A DNA stretch of 52,519 nucleotides from contig CALMDO010000219.1 in assembly GCA_937862805.1 (NCBI GenBank), positions 1-52,519 on the forward strand, given 5' to 3'. The notes beneath the pieces were generated by a model that saw nothing but the letters and a program-made list of their open reading frames with translations, was not told where the DNA came from and did not search any database. Numbering within the stretch: the first letter of the stretch is position 1; every line of letters starts with the position of its first letter. Below are positions 25,259 through 34,862 of the stretch, in pieces. The position numbers and the translations under genes were made by a program. This stretch comes from an uncultured Bacteroidota bacterium. GTDB lineage: Bacteria > Bacteroidota > Bacteroidia > Bacteroidales > FEN-979.

Positions 25259-26731
25259 ATGAGCTGTGAGAACTATTTTGAACCTTTCAGGTTGAAGACC
25301 ATCGGGGTTGACCAACCCTACCCGACACCTTACGGCATTCAGCGGATGGTTTATGCCGACTGGATTGCCAGTGGACGTTTGTACGGACCGATCGAAGAGA
25401 TCATCGCCGGGAAGCTGGGGCCTTTTTTGGGGAACACCCACACTGAGACCAGTGAGAACGGGCGACTGATGACGGAGGCCTACCATCTGGCCCATGCTAA
25501 GATCAAACAGCATGTCAATGCCGGCCCAAAGGATGTCATCCTTACCACGGGATTTGGAATGACAGGGGCCATCGTAAAATTCCAACGTATCCTGGGGCTT
25601 AAAACCTGTGGTATGCTCTCCCACCGGCTTTGTCTTCAGGAATCTGAGCGACCGGTTGTTTTTATTACCCACATGGAACATCATTCCAACCATACCAGTT
25701 GGTATGAGACCATTGCGGATGTAGTGGTTATTGAACCCGGAGAAGACATGCTGGTCGATCTTTCCCGGCTTCAGGGTGCATTGGAAAAATACAAGGAGCG
25801 GAAATTGAAGATCGGCTCCTTCACCGCCTGTTCCAATGTAACAGGCATTCGCACACCCTATTATCAGATGGCGCGGTTGATGCACGAATACGGAGGACTG
25901 GCCTTCATCGATTTCGCTGCTTCTGCCCCGTATGATACCATTGATATGCACCCCGCTGATCCAATGGAAAAACTGGATGCAATCTTTTTTTCTCCCCATA
26001 AATTCCTTGGAGGACCTGGTTCCTCGGGCGTTCTGATCTTTGATTCTTCCCTTTATTCCAGCCCGGCGCCCGACCAACCCGGAGGCGGAACGGTTGACTG
26101 GACCAATCCCTGGGGGGAATACAAATTCATCGACGATATTGAAATCCGTGAGGATGGAGGCACTCCGGGTTTTCTGCAGGCAGTAAGGACAGCCCTCGCG
26201 ATTGGCCTTAAAAATCAGATGGGAGTTACCATGATCCACCAACGGGAACAAGAACTCCTCTCAATCGCCTTCAGGGAACTGGAGTCCATCAACGGTCTCC
26301 GGATCCTTGCCGATAATACGCGTGAAAGGCTGGGTGTCATCTCTTTTTATCTCAATAATGTCCATTATAACCTGGTTGTGAAAATCCTGAGCGACCGCTT
26401 CGGAGTACAGGTAAGGGGCGGATGTGCCTGCGCGGGAACTTACGGTCATTACCTGTTGCATGTAAGCCATGACACTTCCAAGATGATTACCCAAAAGATC
26501 AACCAGGGAGATTTGTCGGAAAAACCCGGATGGGTACGTTTATCACTGCATCCTACCATGACCGATAGCGACCTTTTGCACATAACAGGGGCAATCCGTC
26601 AGATCCGTGATAACATTGGCCGATGGATGAATGATTATATCTATGACCGGCATACCAATGAATTCCGTAACAAATCAGCTTTGGTCACCGGTAATGCGAT
26701 CTCTCCAGAATCGTGGTTCCATATGGAATGA
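25259..26731 (+). CDS. Class V aminotransferase-fold PLP enzyme (cysteine desulfurase-like)
   Basis: This 490-residue enzyme of the NifS/SufS superfamily shows HMEHHSNHTSWYE (His-stacking region), FIDFAASAPYDTIDM with the PLP Asp, the Schiff-base Lys in FFSPHKFLGGPGSSG, and a C-terminal cysteine loop VRGGCACAGTYGHY where a desulfurase carries its catalytic Cys. It is 80-90 residues longer than IscS or SufS, with an extended C-terminus. No isc or suf scaffold gene is adjacent. A cysteine desulfurase or selenocysteine lyase activity is plausible, but another lyase reaction is possible. A weak -7 box TATTTTCG lies at 25227-25234. Confidence 0.8.
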   Translation: MSCENYFEPFRLKTIGVDQPYPTPYGIQRMVYADWIASGRLYGPIEEIIAGKLGPFLGNTHTETSENGRLMTEAYHLAHAKIKQHVNAGPKDVILTTGFGMTGAIVKFQRILGLKTCGMLSHRLCLQESERPVVFITHMEHHSNHTSWYETIADVVVIEPGEDMLVDLSRLQGALEKYKERKLKIGSFTACSNVTGIRTPYYQMARLMHEYGGLAFIDFAASAPYDTIDMHPADPMEKLDAIFFSPHKFLGGPGSSGVLIFDSSLYSSPAPDQPGGGTVDWTNPWGEYKFIDDIEIREDGGTPGFLQAVRTALAIGLKNQMGVTMIHQREQELLSIAFRELESINGLRILADNTRERLGVISFYLNNVHYNLVVKILSDRFGVQVRGGCACAGTYGHYLLHVSHDTSKMITQKINQGDLSEKPGWVRLSLHPTMTDSDLLHITGAIRQIRDNIGRWMNDYIYDRHTNEFRNKSALVTGNAISPESWFHME

Positions 26732-26756
26732 CAGGAAAGTCCCTCCTTTGGGAAGA

Positions 26757-29702
26757 TCAGCATGGTTTAGCGGTAAATTTTTCAATCATGGCAATCAAAT
26801 CGTGCCGGTCGAAGGGTTTTGGGAGGTAATCGTTACAACCTGCTTCGAGGGCTTTTTCGCGGTCGCCGCTCAGCGCGTAAGCAGTAACTGCCACAATCGG
26901 CATATCCGGGCGCAGTTCCCTGATGCGGCAGGTAGCTTCATAACCATTCACACCCGGCATCTTCAGGTCCATGAGTACCATATCAATGGCAGGGTATTCG
27001 AGAATTCGGTCGATGGCTGCCTGCCCGTTGGTAACATGAATGATCCTGTAAGGATAGGGAGCTAACATTTTTTCCGTAAGGATGAAATTACTCTCTTCAT
27101 CTTCCGCGATCAAAAGAAGCTTTTCAGTTGCAGATGTATCTTTTTCCATAGGTTGGACCTCGTCTTTCAGGGTTATGGGGTGTTCTTCCACCGGAACCTC
27201 AGCCACAACCGGCCGGTAAGGAACAGAGAAGTAAAAACAACTTCCTTTGGAGGGTTCTGACCTGACGCCAATAATGCCTTCCATCAATTCGACATAGGCT
27301 TTGGAGATGGCAAGTCCCAGGCCATTGCCCCGGTATACTACCTCCTTGTCATTATCTACCTGCCGGAAGCGCTCAAAGATTACCTGTTGAAATTTTTCAG
27401 GAATCCCGATACCGGTATCCTGCACGCTGAAGTGCAGCCATTCGGATTTCCGGGTACATTCTACTTTAATAGAACCCTTTTCGGTGAATTTGATCGCGTT
27501 GTCAACAAGGTTAGAGATCACCTGGGCAAGTTTTGTTCCGTCGATCATAACCTTGGACTCCTCCACGGTGAGGGCGCTGTGAAAAATAATTTCTACCTGC
27601 CCGTTATTGAGTACCATCCGGTAATGCTGGCAGAGATCATTCATCATGTTGTTGACATCCGCTTCTGACACGCGCAATTTTTCCTGTCCGGCTTCGATGG
27701 TGGCGATGCTGATGATGTCGGTGATGATGGCGAGAAGCCGGTCGGAATTTTTTTTCACGATCGCTCCGAAGCGGGCCCGTTCCTTTTCATCAATGGCCGG
27801 ATCGTTGATCAATTCCGAAAAACCGACGATGCCATTGAGTGGGGTTCGGATTTCGTGGGAGAGGTTATTCAGGAATGCGGTTTTCAGCCGGTCGTTTTCT
27901 TCAGCCCGGTTTTTGGCATCCGTCAGATCCGACAGCATTTGCTTGATCTCGGTCACATCCCGAATAAATCCCCCGATTCCATTTTTGTTGCCGGATAAAG
28001 GAAGTGGAAATTTATTGGTTTCATAGATTCTTCCATTGATTTCTTCCTCACTGACTACCAATGCCATTTGTTGAAGGGCCATTTCATCCGACTTCTTACA
28101 GTTCATGGCTCCTGCTTCGTTCATGAGGTCGAAGTCAGTCTTCCCGAGAATCTTTTCCCTGGTAAGTCCAAAAAACTCCACGAGCCGGTCGTTCACCACA
28201 ATATACTGCATCTGTTCATCTTTGATGAAAATCATATCGTGGCTGGTATTGATAAATGTCCGGTAGCGGCGTTCGCTTTCGGCTAGTACCTCCCGGGCTT
28301 TTCTTTCTGTAGTCTGATCCCTGAAAACCACTACAACGCCTGTGATCTCTTTTCTTTCGTTCAGAATGGGGGCGCCACTGTCGGCAACAGGAATCTCCAT
28401 TCCATCTTTGGAAATCAGAAGGGTATGATTGGCTATTCCGACGACAGTGCCCTGTTTGAAAACAAGGTTCATGGGGTTTTCCGCGGGTTGACGGGTATAT
28501 TCATCAACAATTCTGAAAACCGATTCAAAGGATTGGCCAGAGGCCTCTTTTTCCTTCCAGCCGGTAAGTTTTTCAGCAACCGGGTTCATTTGCCGGATCA
28601 TCCCCTTCACATCAGTAGTTATGACGGCATCACCGATACTGTACAGTGTGGTTTTGAATTGTTCCTGCGATTCTCTCAGTTTGTTCTCGTTTAAAAACAA
28701 TTCCCGGTATATATTCTTTTGTTTCGATGAATAGATCCAGGCAAGCGCGATAACGATCAGGAGGATCATAATGAACATGATGATGGAAATCAGGACGGCA
28801 CGGGTAACCAGGTCAGCATACAACTCCTGTTTATCAATTTTGGCCACCATATACCACGGGGTCCCGGTAACGGGCCCCACCCAGGAGAGTACTTCGACGC
28901 CCCGGTAGTCTTTCCCTTCGAAAATTCCTGAATAACCCCTGACGGCCTGTACTGCTGGGATCTCAGTTTCAGCGAGGGGTATCCGGAGGTTAAGGGCGGT
29001 ATTTTTCCGGTGGCGGGCATCATTCAAAAAAACCGCACTGTCACCCGCTTTTCGCAGTAAAATGGTTTCAGAAGTCTTGCTGACAGTAGGCCACAAACGG
29101 ATATAAGGGAAGAGGAAATCTTCAGGATCAACCCGGTAAACCATGGCACCGACGGGTTTTTTTTCCCTATCGAACAGGGGACCAATGATGTCGAAAAAGA
29201 ATTTTTTTCTATCCGGAGAAAAATAGAAATCGGAAAATATGATCCTGTCTTCTTTCATTGCCTGTACGATGAAAGAGGCAGGTACCGGTTCGGGAGAGCT
29301 TTTCCCTTCAAGTGAGGACAGCATGGCCCGCCCGTCGGGGGAAGTCAGCAGGATCTCTTTGTATTGTAAGGAGTTGGCAATATTTTTGATAAAGGGAAAG
29401 ATAGCGGACTTGATTCCCATATCCGAAGTATCGCGGAACCATAACTTAATGCTTCGGATGAAAAAAGTGGCGTGGCGGAATAACTCTACATCATCGGTGC
29501 GTTCTTTTTGCCAAGCTGCAATCTGGTTGATTTTAAGGGTTGCGATAGCCTTGATCTCGCGGCGTTTCTCCTCCTGAATGTTTCTTTTCTCGTAGGAAAA
29601 ATAAAATAACCCCGCCACCAGGATCAGCGCACTGATCGTTATAGCCAGAAAAAACAGTTGCAATTTGCTCATTGCAACGGTTTTACCTGTTCCTTCATTC
29701 AT
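26757..29702 (-). CDS. Hybrid sensor histidine kinase with response regulator domain
   Basis: The 981-residue protein has a first membrane segment (about 13-34), a large periplasmic sensor region (about 35-300, Cache-like), and a second membrane segment (about 302-323). Two PAS domains follow (about 345-465 and 475-590, the first with GDAVITTDVKG, the second with HDMIFIKDEQ). The HisKA domain carries LNNLSHEIRTPLNG (His616), then an ATPase domain with NLVDNAIKF, DTGIGIP and GNGLGLAIS, and a receiver domain (about 868-981) with AEDEE and the phosphorylatable Asp in VLMDLKMPG. The output partner is not visible. An alternative start is the ATG at 29672 (MSKLQLF). It follows the ferritin gene by 20 nt, so the two may share a transcript. 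Confidence 0.93.
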   Translation of the reverse strand: MNEGTGKTVAMSKLQLFFLAITISALILVAGLFYFSYEKRNIQEEKRREIKAIATLKINQIAAWQKERTDDVELFRHATFFIRSIKLWFRDTSDMGIKSAIFPFIKNIANSLQYKEILLTSPDGRAMLSSLEGKSSPEPVPASFIVQAMKEDRIIFSDFYFSPDRKKFFFDIIGPLFDREKKPVGAMVYRVDPEDFLFPYIRLWPTVSKTSETILLRKAGDSAVFLNDARHRKNTALNLRIPLAETEIPAVQAVRGYSGIFEGKDYRGVEVLSWVGPVTGTPWYMVAKIDKQELYADLVTRAVLISIIMFIMILLIVIALAWIYSSKQKNIYRELFLNENKLRESQEQFKTTLYSIGDAVITTDVKGMIRQMNPVAEKLTGWKEKEASGQSFESVFRIVDEYTRQPAENPMNLVFKQGTVVGIANHTLLISKDGMEIPVADSGAPILNERKEITGVVVVFRDQTTERKAREVLAESERRYRTFINTSHDMIFIKDEQMQYIVVNDRLVEFFGLTREKILGKTDFDLMNEAGAMNCKKSDEMALQQMALVVSEEEINGRIYETNKFPLPLSGNKNGIGGFIRDVTEIKQMLSDLTDAKNRAEENDRLKTAFLNNLSHEIRTPLNGIVGFSELINDPAIDEKERARFGAIVKKNSDRLLAIITDIISIATIEAGQEKLRVSEADVNNMMNDLCQHYRMVLNNGQVEIIFHSALTVEESKVMIDGTKLAQVISNLVDNAIKFTEKGSIKVECTRKSEWLHFSVQDTGIGIPEKFQQVIFERFRQVDNDKEVVYRGNGLGLAISKAYVELMEGIIGVRSEPSKGSCFYFSVPYRPVVAEVPVEEHPITLKDEVQPMEKDTSATEKLLLIAEDEESNFILTEKMLAPYPYRIIHVTNGQAAIDRILEYPAIDMVLMDLKMPGVNGYEATCRIRELRPDMPIVAVTAYALSGDREKALEAGCNDYLPKPFDRHDLIAMIEKFTAKPC

Positions 29703-29722
29703 GGAGAACCGTTAAGTGGTTT

Positions 29723-30235
29723 TTACACGCGAATTTTCTTAATGTCTTCCTTCAATCTTTCAAGATCGTTGAGCCAGTCCTCAATATCCTGTTCATGTTC
29801 CGTCTCTTCATTAAGAATGGTGACAGCCATTTGATGGGTGGTATGGTCTTTTCCGTTAGTAAAATCGGCGAGTTCTTTATAGCGTTGTATGGCACAACGT
29901 TCACCCCGGAGGTTCTGTTCCAGGATAACTCCCACGTAGGGGTCGGTCGGGGCATCATAGGCACAGCGGGCATGTTTTGTCCAATCAGCCGGATCCAACA
30001 AGGGGGTTCCTCCCAGTTGAATAATACGGCCGGCAACCAGGACGGCATGCCCCAATTCCTGATCGGCATGCAATAACAATTCCGGTTCAATTTCCGAACG
30101 CATGGGCCCTTCCATCAGGCGGGCGCCGATCCAGTACTGGTAATAGGCCAGCCACTCTTCTGCCAGGGCTTCATTGAGGATCCGTAGAAGTTCGTTTTTA
30201 TCCAGGTTTACAATTTCTATTCCGTGCTTTCCCAT
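29723..30235 (-). CDS. DPS-like (DPSL/thioferritin-type) ferritin-fold protein
   Basis: This 170-residue four-helix-bundle protein has a probable di-iron site: E27 in ALAEEWLAYY, E60 and H63 in HADQELGHA, E112 in GERC, and E144 with H147 in NEETEHEQDI. Two cysteines, C91 (HARCAYD) and C114 (GERCAIQRY), fit the paired-Cys pattern of DPSL proteins of archaea and Bacteroides. Those proteins store iron while consuming peroxide. The start is set at 30235 (MGKHGIEIVNL) because the frame to 30304 crosses the promoter box. An oxidative-stress or iron-storage role is inferred. Confidence 0.85.
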   Translation of the reverse strand: MGKHGIEIVNLDKNELLRILNEALAEEWLAYYQYWIGARLMEGPMRSEIEPELLLHADQELGHAVLVAGRIIQLGGTPLLDPADWTKHARCAYDAPTDPYVGVILEQNLRGERCAIQRYKELADFTNGKDHTTHQMAVTILNEETEHEQDIEDWLNDLERLKEDIKKIRV

Positions 30236-30254
30236 ATCATCATTTTTTACCAAA

Positions 30255-30262
30255 CAAATATA
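30255..30262 (-). promoter_or_regulatory. -7 box upstream of the ferritin-like gene
   Basis: The minus strand reads TATATTTG. The predicted leader is about 13 nt. The 30236-30509 interval holds this box, the divergent box at 30471-30478 and no gene I can support. Confidence 0.55.
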
Positions 30263-30470
30263 ATAAAAATTCCAATACAACCCGTGTTGTTTTTTGTCGT
30301 TCATTTTCTCTCTTCTTGATTAATCCCTGAACTTATATTATCCTTTACATATTACATACCCGTCCACCATTCATGGGACCCATTCCTGTCAATCAGCGAA
30401 AGCATCCGGATGAGGCTCAACGGGAACCCGTCCGCGCCAATAAATATTTCCTTTTCTTTATTCCTTTTTT

Positions 30471-30478
30471 TACTTTTG
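30471..30478 (+). promoter_or_regulatory. -7 box upstream of the metal efflux operon
   Basis: TACTTTTG predicts a start near 30485, about 25 nt before the ATG at 30510. A TTTC at 30447-30450 sits at the -33 distance (20 nt). I see no obvious metal-regulator operator. Confidence 0.52.
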
Positions 30479-30509
30479 CCATGGTATCAGGATTTTTCTG
30501 CTTTCATCT

Positions 30510-33500
30510 ATGCTTAACAAGATCATCTTCTTTTCTATCCGGAATAAACTGGTGATAGGCATGCTTACCCTCGCGATGATCGCATGGGGCATATACAATT
30601 TTATCAAACTGCCGGTTGACGCGGTACCGGATATCACGAACAACCAGGTACAGGTTATCACGATCTCACCTTCCCTGGCGCCTCAGGAGGTGGAACAGTT
30701 TATAACTTTTCCCGTTGAGGTGGCGATGGCAAACATCCAGGATGTGACCGGAATCCGTTCCATTTCAAGGTTTGGCTTATCGGTGGTGACGATAGTTTTC
30801 AAGGAAAATGTTGACATCCTGAAAGCCAGGCAGCGGGTTTCAGAGCAGATCAAGATGGCAGAGGGGCAGATCCCCGAAAACTATGGCCGGCCGGAGATGA
30901 TGCCCATCACTACAGGCCTGGGAGAGATCTATCAGTACGTCCTGGAACCCCGAAAAGAATATGAAAAGGTTTACAGCCTGTACGATTTGAGGACCATTCA
31001 GGACTGGATCGTGAAAAGACAGTTGGCAGGGATCCCGGGGATCGTAGACATCAGCACTTTTGGCGGTTGGCTCAAGCAATACGAGGTTGCTGTAAACCCT
31101 GACAAACTCGCCGGGATGAACATCTCCATCTCTGAAATCTTCGAGGCACTTCAGAAAAACAACCAGAACTCAGGCGGCAGTTATATTGAAAAATGGCAAA
31201 ATGCCTGGTATATCCGTACCGAAGGGATTGTAAAAAGCACGGAGGATATAGAAAATATCGTCGTTAAGAAGATCAACGGGATCCCGGTGACCATCCGCGA
31301 TATTGCCGTGGTAAAGATTGGTAAGGCTCCCCGTTTCGGAGCCATGACCAAGGACGGGAAAGGGGAAGCAGTGGGAGGCATCACCCTCATGCTCAAAGGG
31401 GATAACAGCAGCAAAGTGATAGAAAGGGTCAAAGAGAGGATTGGACACATCCAAAAAATTCTGCCCCCGGGATTAGAAATCAAACCTTACCTCGACCGGT
31501 CAGCCCTGATAAAAAAGACGATCCGGACCGTTACCAAAAACCTGATTGAAGGGGGGCTCATTGTGATCTTTGTGCTGGTTCTCCTTTTAGGAAACTTCCG
31601 GTCAGGATTGATCGTGGCTTCAGTGATTCCCCTTTCGATGCTCTTCGCCATCTCCATGATGAATGTTTTTGGGGTCTCAGCCAACCTGATGAGCCTTGGT
31701 GCCATTGACTTTGGCCTGATCGTTGACGGTTCCGTCATCATCGTGGAGGGGATCATCCATCACCTCCAACGCCATTTTAACGGGAAAGAACTCTCCACGG
31801 AGGAAATGAATGCAACTGTTCATCAATCTTCCTCGAGGGTGAGTTCAGCTTCCGCTTTCGGGGTCTTCATCATCCTGATCGTTTACTTACCCATTTTTGC
31901 TTTTTCCGGGACCGAAGGGAAAATGTTCCGTCCCATGGCCCAAACGGTGAGCTTTGCCCTGATCGGTGCGCTGATCCTCTCTTTTACCTATGTTCCGATG
32001 ATCTCCTCCCTTTTCCTGAAAAGGAAAATCAGTGTCAAGAAAAACTGGTCGGACCGGTTGATGGATTTTCTTCACCATTCTCATGATAAAGCACTGAATA
32101 CCGCTCTGGCCCGACCCGGCATAGTCCTAATGACAGCGCTCGCGATCGTGATCATCAGCCTTTGGGTTCTGACCCGGATGGGGGGGGAATTTTTACCCAC
32201 TTTGGAAGAGGGTGACCTTGCCTGCCAGATGACCCTGCCTCCCGGTACCTCCCTGAGCCAAAGCCTTGCCACTACCACGGCGGTAGAAAAGATACTGACC
32301 AGCCGTTTCCCCGAAGTGATACATGTGGTATCAAAGATCGGATCGGCGGAGATACCCACCGATCCGATGGCCATCGAAGATGCCGACATCATGATCACCA
32401 TGAAACCCCATGAAGAGTGGACCTCCGCTAAAAACCGTGAGGAGATGGTCTCTAAAATGAAAAAAGCCCTGGAAACTTTACCCGGAACTTCTTTCGATTT
32501 TTCACAGCCCATACAACTCAGATTCAATGAGTTGATGACGGGTGTCAAATCGGATGTGGCAGTTAAGATTTTTGGTGAAGACCTGGATCTCCTTTTCGAA
32601 AAAGCCACTGAGGCCGCTGCCATGATTCAACGCATCCCCGGTGCCGGCGATGTAAGGGTAGAACAAATCGTAGGTCTGCCACAGTTGGTGGTACATTATC
32701 AACGCGACCGGATTGCTCAGATGGGATTGAACATCAACGACGTCAACACCATTGTCAGAACTGCCTTTGCCGGAGAATCGGCAGGGTTGGTTTTCGAGGG
32801 GGAGAAAAGGTTTGACTTGGTTGTAAGACTTAGCGAAGAGTACCGGAAAAACATCGAAGCTCTTGGGAACCTGCACATCAACAGACCCAACGAAGAACCC
32901 ATCCTGTTGAACCAGGTTGCAGCCATTGAAATGATCAGCGGCCCCATGCAAATCTCGCGGGAAGAAACGATGCGGCGCGTCACCATCGGGATCAATGTCA
33001 GAAACCGGGATGTGGAATCTTTTATTAATGAAGTCAATGCTGTTATGCAAAAAAACCTTGTGCTCCCACCGGGCTATTCGGTCGAATTCGGCGGGCAGTT
33101 TGAAAATTTGAAATCGGCCAAACAAACTTCCTTCATCGCGGTACCCATTGCCCTGGCCACCATTTTTGTATTACTGTTCTTCGCTTTTGGCTCTGTGAGG
33201 CAATCCGTGATGATCTTTACTGCCATTCCCCTGGCAGCAGTTGGAGGTATCTGGGCTTTACTTCTGCGGGGTATGCCTTTTAGCATCTCAGCCGGGGTCG
33301 GTTTCATTGCCCTCTTTGGAATCGCCGTCCTTAACGGGATCGTACTGATCTCCCATTATAACCATCTGGAAAAAGAGGGCCTTTCTGATATCCTCGCACG
33401 AATCCGGCTGGGAACCTCCGACCGGCTGCGTCCTGTGATAATGACATCCCTGGTGGCCGCCATGGGATTCGTGCCGATGGCCCTGTCGACTGCTGCCGGT

Positions 33501-34862
33501 GCGGAGGTTCAGAAGCCGCTGGCTACCGTTGTGATCGGTGGCATTCTCACCTCTTCTTTCCTGACCCTTGTGGTGCTCCCGGTACTTTACCTCACTTTCA
33601 ATGAAGGCGGGGTCAGTTTTCTGAGGAAATGGCTAAAGAAAGGCAGGAAAACTGCGGGTATGATAACGATTGTTCTCTTCGCCCTGCTCTTTCCTTCTTC
33701 GCTGTTTTCGCAGGAACCTGATAAAGTGACACCCCTCACCATCGACCAGGCAGTGGAACAGGCTTTGAAAAACAACATCCAGGTAACCAATTTTGAACTG
33801 GCGAAAAAGGCTGAAAAAAAATTGATCCAATCGGCCGTCGACCTCGATGCCCCTTCTGCCCTGGTCGAAACCGGTCAGATCAACGGAACGGATAACGATG
33901 TGAAAGTCACACTGATGCAAACTTTCAAGTTTCCCGTGGTTTATGCCGAACAGGTTGCCGCCCAGAAAAAAAAGCATGCAGCCGTCTCTGTATTGTCGGG
34001 CATCCAGCGTGATGAATTCATCGCCTCCGTTCAGTCCAAATACATCGATTGGGTCGTGCTGGCCTCTAAAAAAAAGATCCTTGCACGGCAGGACAGTCTC
34101 TACAGACTCTTTTATCAGGCTGCAAAAGCCGCTTTTTCTACCGGGAATACCAACCAAATCAGCCTGCTGATGGCCGAATCCAAATCAGTTAAAGCGACAC
34201 GGGACCTGGCAGATGTTCAAAGCGATTTTGATGCCGCTTCCGGGGAATTACTCCTTCTTATGGGATCCCGGCAACCCATTGTTCCACCGTCAGGTGATCC
34301 GCCCCTTCTGTCGTTCCCGCTTACCCTGAGCATTGATCCGGAAACTGCTCCGGAAACCAATTTGCTCCGGCAAAACCTGCTATTCAGAAAAGCAAACCTA
34401 AGAGTTGAATCCTGGAACACTGCTCCTGAATTTGCTTTTGGGTGGTTCACGCAGACATTTGAAGGAATCGGTTCATACACGGGATTTCAGTATGGGATCT
34501 CTGTTCCGCTCTGGTTCTGGGTCCCGGCCGGAAAGATTCAGTCGGCCCGGATCAACCGCGATATCGCACAAAATGAGCTGGATTACGGCAAATTGCGATT
34601 TCAGTCAGAGCTGTCAAACGAGAAAAAAAATCTTGCCAAATACCAGGCTGGTTTGCAATATTACCAGACCACTGCCCTTAAGAATTCCGACCTTTTAATC
34701 CGGTCGGGTGAAAAGAGCTATCAGGCTGGCGAAATTGATTATTTCGAGTATCTGACAACCCTCAGCGAGGCTTTTACCATCCGCCTCGATTATCTCTCTG
34801 TCATCAGCAATTACAACCAAACCGTCATCAGGATCAATAAAAGACTGGGTTATTCATTATGA
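30510..34862 (+). CDS. CzcA/CusA-type heavy-metal RND pump fused to a TolC-like outer membrane factor
   Basis: The 1450-residue protein joins two parts of a tripartite efflux system. Residues 1 to about 1040 are a complete HME-RND pump (FSIRNKLVIGMLTL start, LPVDAVPDITNNQVQV, twelve membrane segments). The fourth-helix motif DFGLIVDGSVIIVE (about residues 401-414) is that of CzcA/CnrA-like divalent-cation pumps (Co, Zn, Cd, Ni), not the CusA copper form. After KKGRK comes a signal-like hydrophobic stretch (about 1051-1066, ending LFSQEP) and then a TolC/CzcC-like helical domain (LTIDQAVEQALKNNIQ to INKRLGYSL). The hydrophobic stretch may be cleaved to release the outer-membrane part. The membrane fusion gene overlaps by 4 nt. 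Confidence 0.93.
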   Translation: MLNKIIFFSIRNKLVIGMLTLAMIAWGIYNFIKLPVDAVPDITNNQVQVITISPSLAPQEVEQFITFPVEVAMANIQDVTGIRSISRFGLSVVTIVFKENVDILKARQRVSEQIKMAEGQIPENYGRPEMMPITTGLGEIYQYVLEPRKEYEKVYSLYDLRTIQDWIVKRQLAGIPGIVDISTFGGWLKQYEVAVNPDKLAGMNISISEIFEALQKNNQNSGGSYIEKWQNAWYIRTEGIVKSTEDIENIVVKKINGIPVTIRDIAVVKIGKAPRFGAMTKDGKGEAVGGITLMLKGDNSSKVIERVKERIGHIQKILPPGLEIKPYLDRSALIKKTIRTVTKNLIEGGLIVIFVLVLLLGNFRSGLIVASVIPLSMLFAISMMNVFGVSANLMSLGAIDFGLIVDGSVIIVEGIIHHLQRHFNGKELSTEEMNATVHQSSSRVSSASAFGVFIILIVYLPIFAFSGTEGKMFRPMAQTVSFALIGALILSFTYVPMISSLFLKRKISVKKNWSDRLMDFLHHSHDKALNTALARPGIVLMTALAIVIISLWVLTRMGGEFLPTLEEGDLACQMTLPPGTSLSQSLATTTAVEKILTSRFPEVIHVVSKIGSAEIPTDPMAIEDADIMITMKPHEEWTSAKNREEMVSKMKKALETLPGTSFDFSQPIQLRFNELMTGVKSDVAVKIFGEDLDLLFEKATEAAAMIQRIPGAGDVRVEQIVGLPQLVVHYQRDRIAQMGLNINDVNTIVRTAFAGESAGLVFEGEKRFDLVVRLSEEYRKNIEALGNLHINRPNEEPILLNQVAAIEMISGPMQISREETMRRVTIGINVRNRDVESFINEVNAVMQKNLVLPPGYSVEFGGQFENLKSAKQTSFIAVPIALATIFVLLFFAFGSVRQSVMIFTAIPLAAVGGIWALLLRGMPFSISAGVGFIALFGIAVLNGIVLISHYNHLEKEGLSDILARIRLGTSDRLRPVIMTSLVAAMGFVPMALSTAAGAEVQKPLATVVIGGILTSSFLTLVVLPVLYLTFNEGGVSFLRKWLKKGRKTAGMITIVLFALLFPSSLFSQEPDKVTPLTIDQAVEQALKNNIQVTNFELAKKAEKKLIQSAVDLDAPSALVETGQINGTDNDVKVTLMQTFKFPVVYAEQVAAQKKKHAAVSVLSGIQRDEFIASVQSKYIDWVVLASKKKILARQDSLYRLFYQAAKAAFSTGNTNQISLLMAESKSVKATRDLADVQSDFDAASGELLLLMGSRQPIVPPSGDPPLLSFPLTLSIDPETAPETNLLRQNLLFRKANLRVESWNTAPEFAFGWFTQTFEGIGSYTGFQYGISVPLWFWVPAGKIQSARINRDIAQNELDYGKLRFQSELSNEKKNLAKYQAGLQYYQTTALKNSDLLIRSGEKSYQAGEIDYFEYLTTLSEAFTIRLDYLSVISNYNQTVIRINKRLGYSL

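Noticed and set aside
25253-26251. 332-codon frame antisense to the class V aminotransferase
   Set aside because: It mirrors a conserved PLP enzyme, has no recognisable motif, and no promoter box precedes it.
30373-30555. 60-codon frame upstream of the efflux gene
   Set aside because: It contains the efflux promoter box and overlaps the pump start in another frame, so it is unlikely to be translated as a gene.
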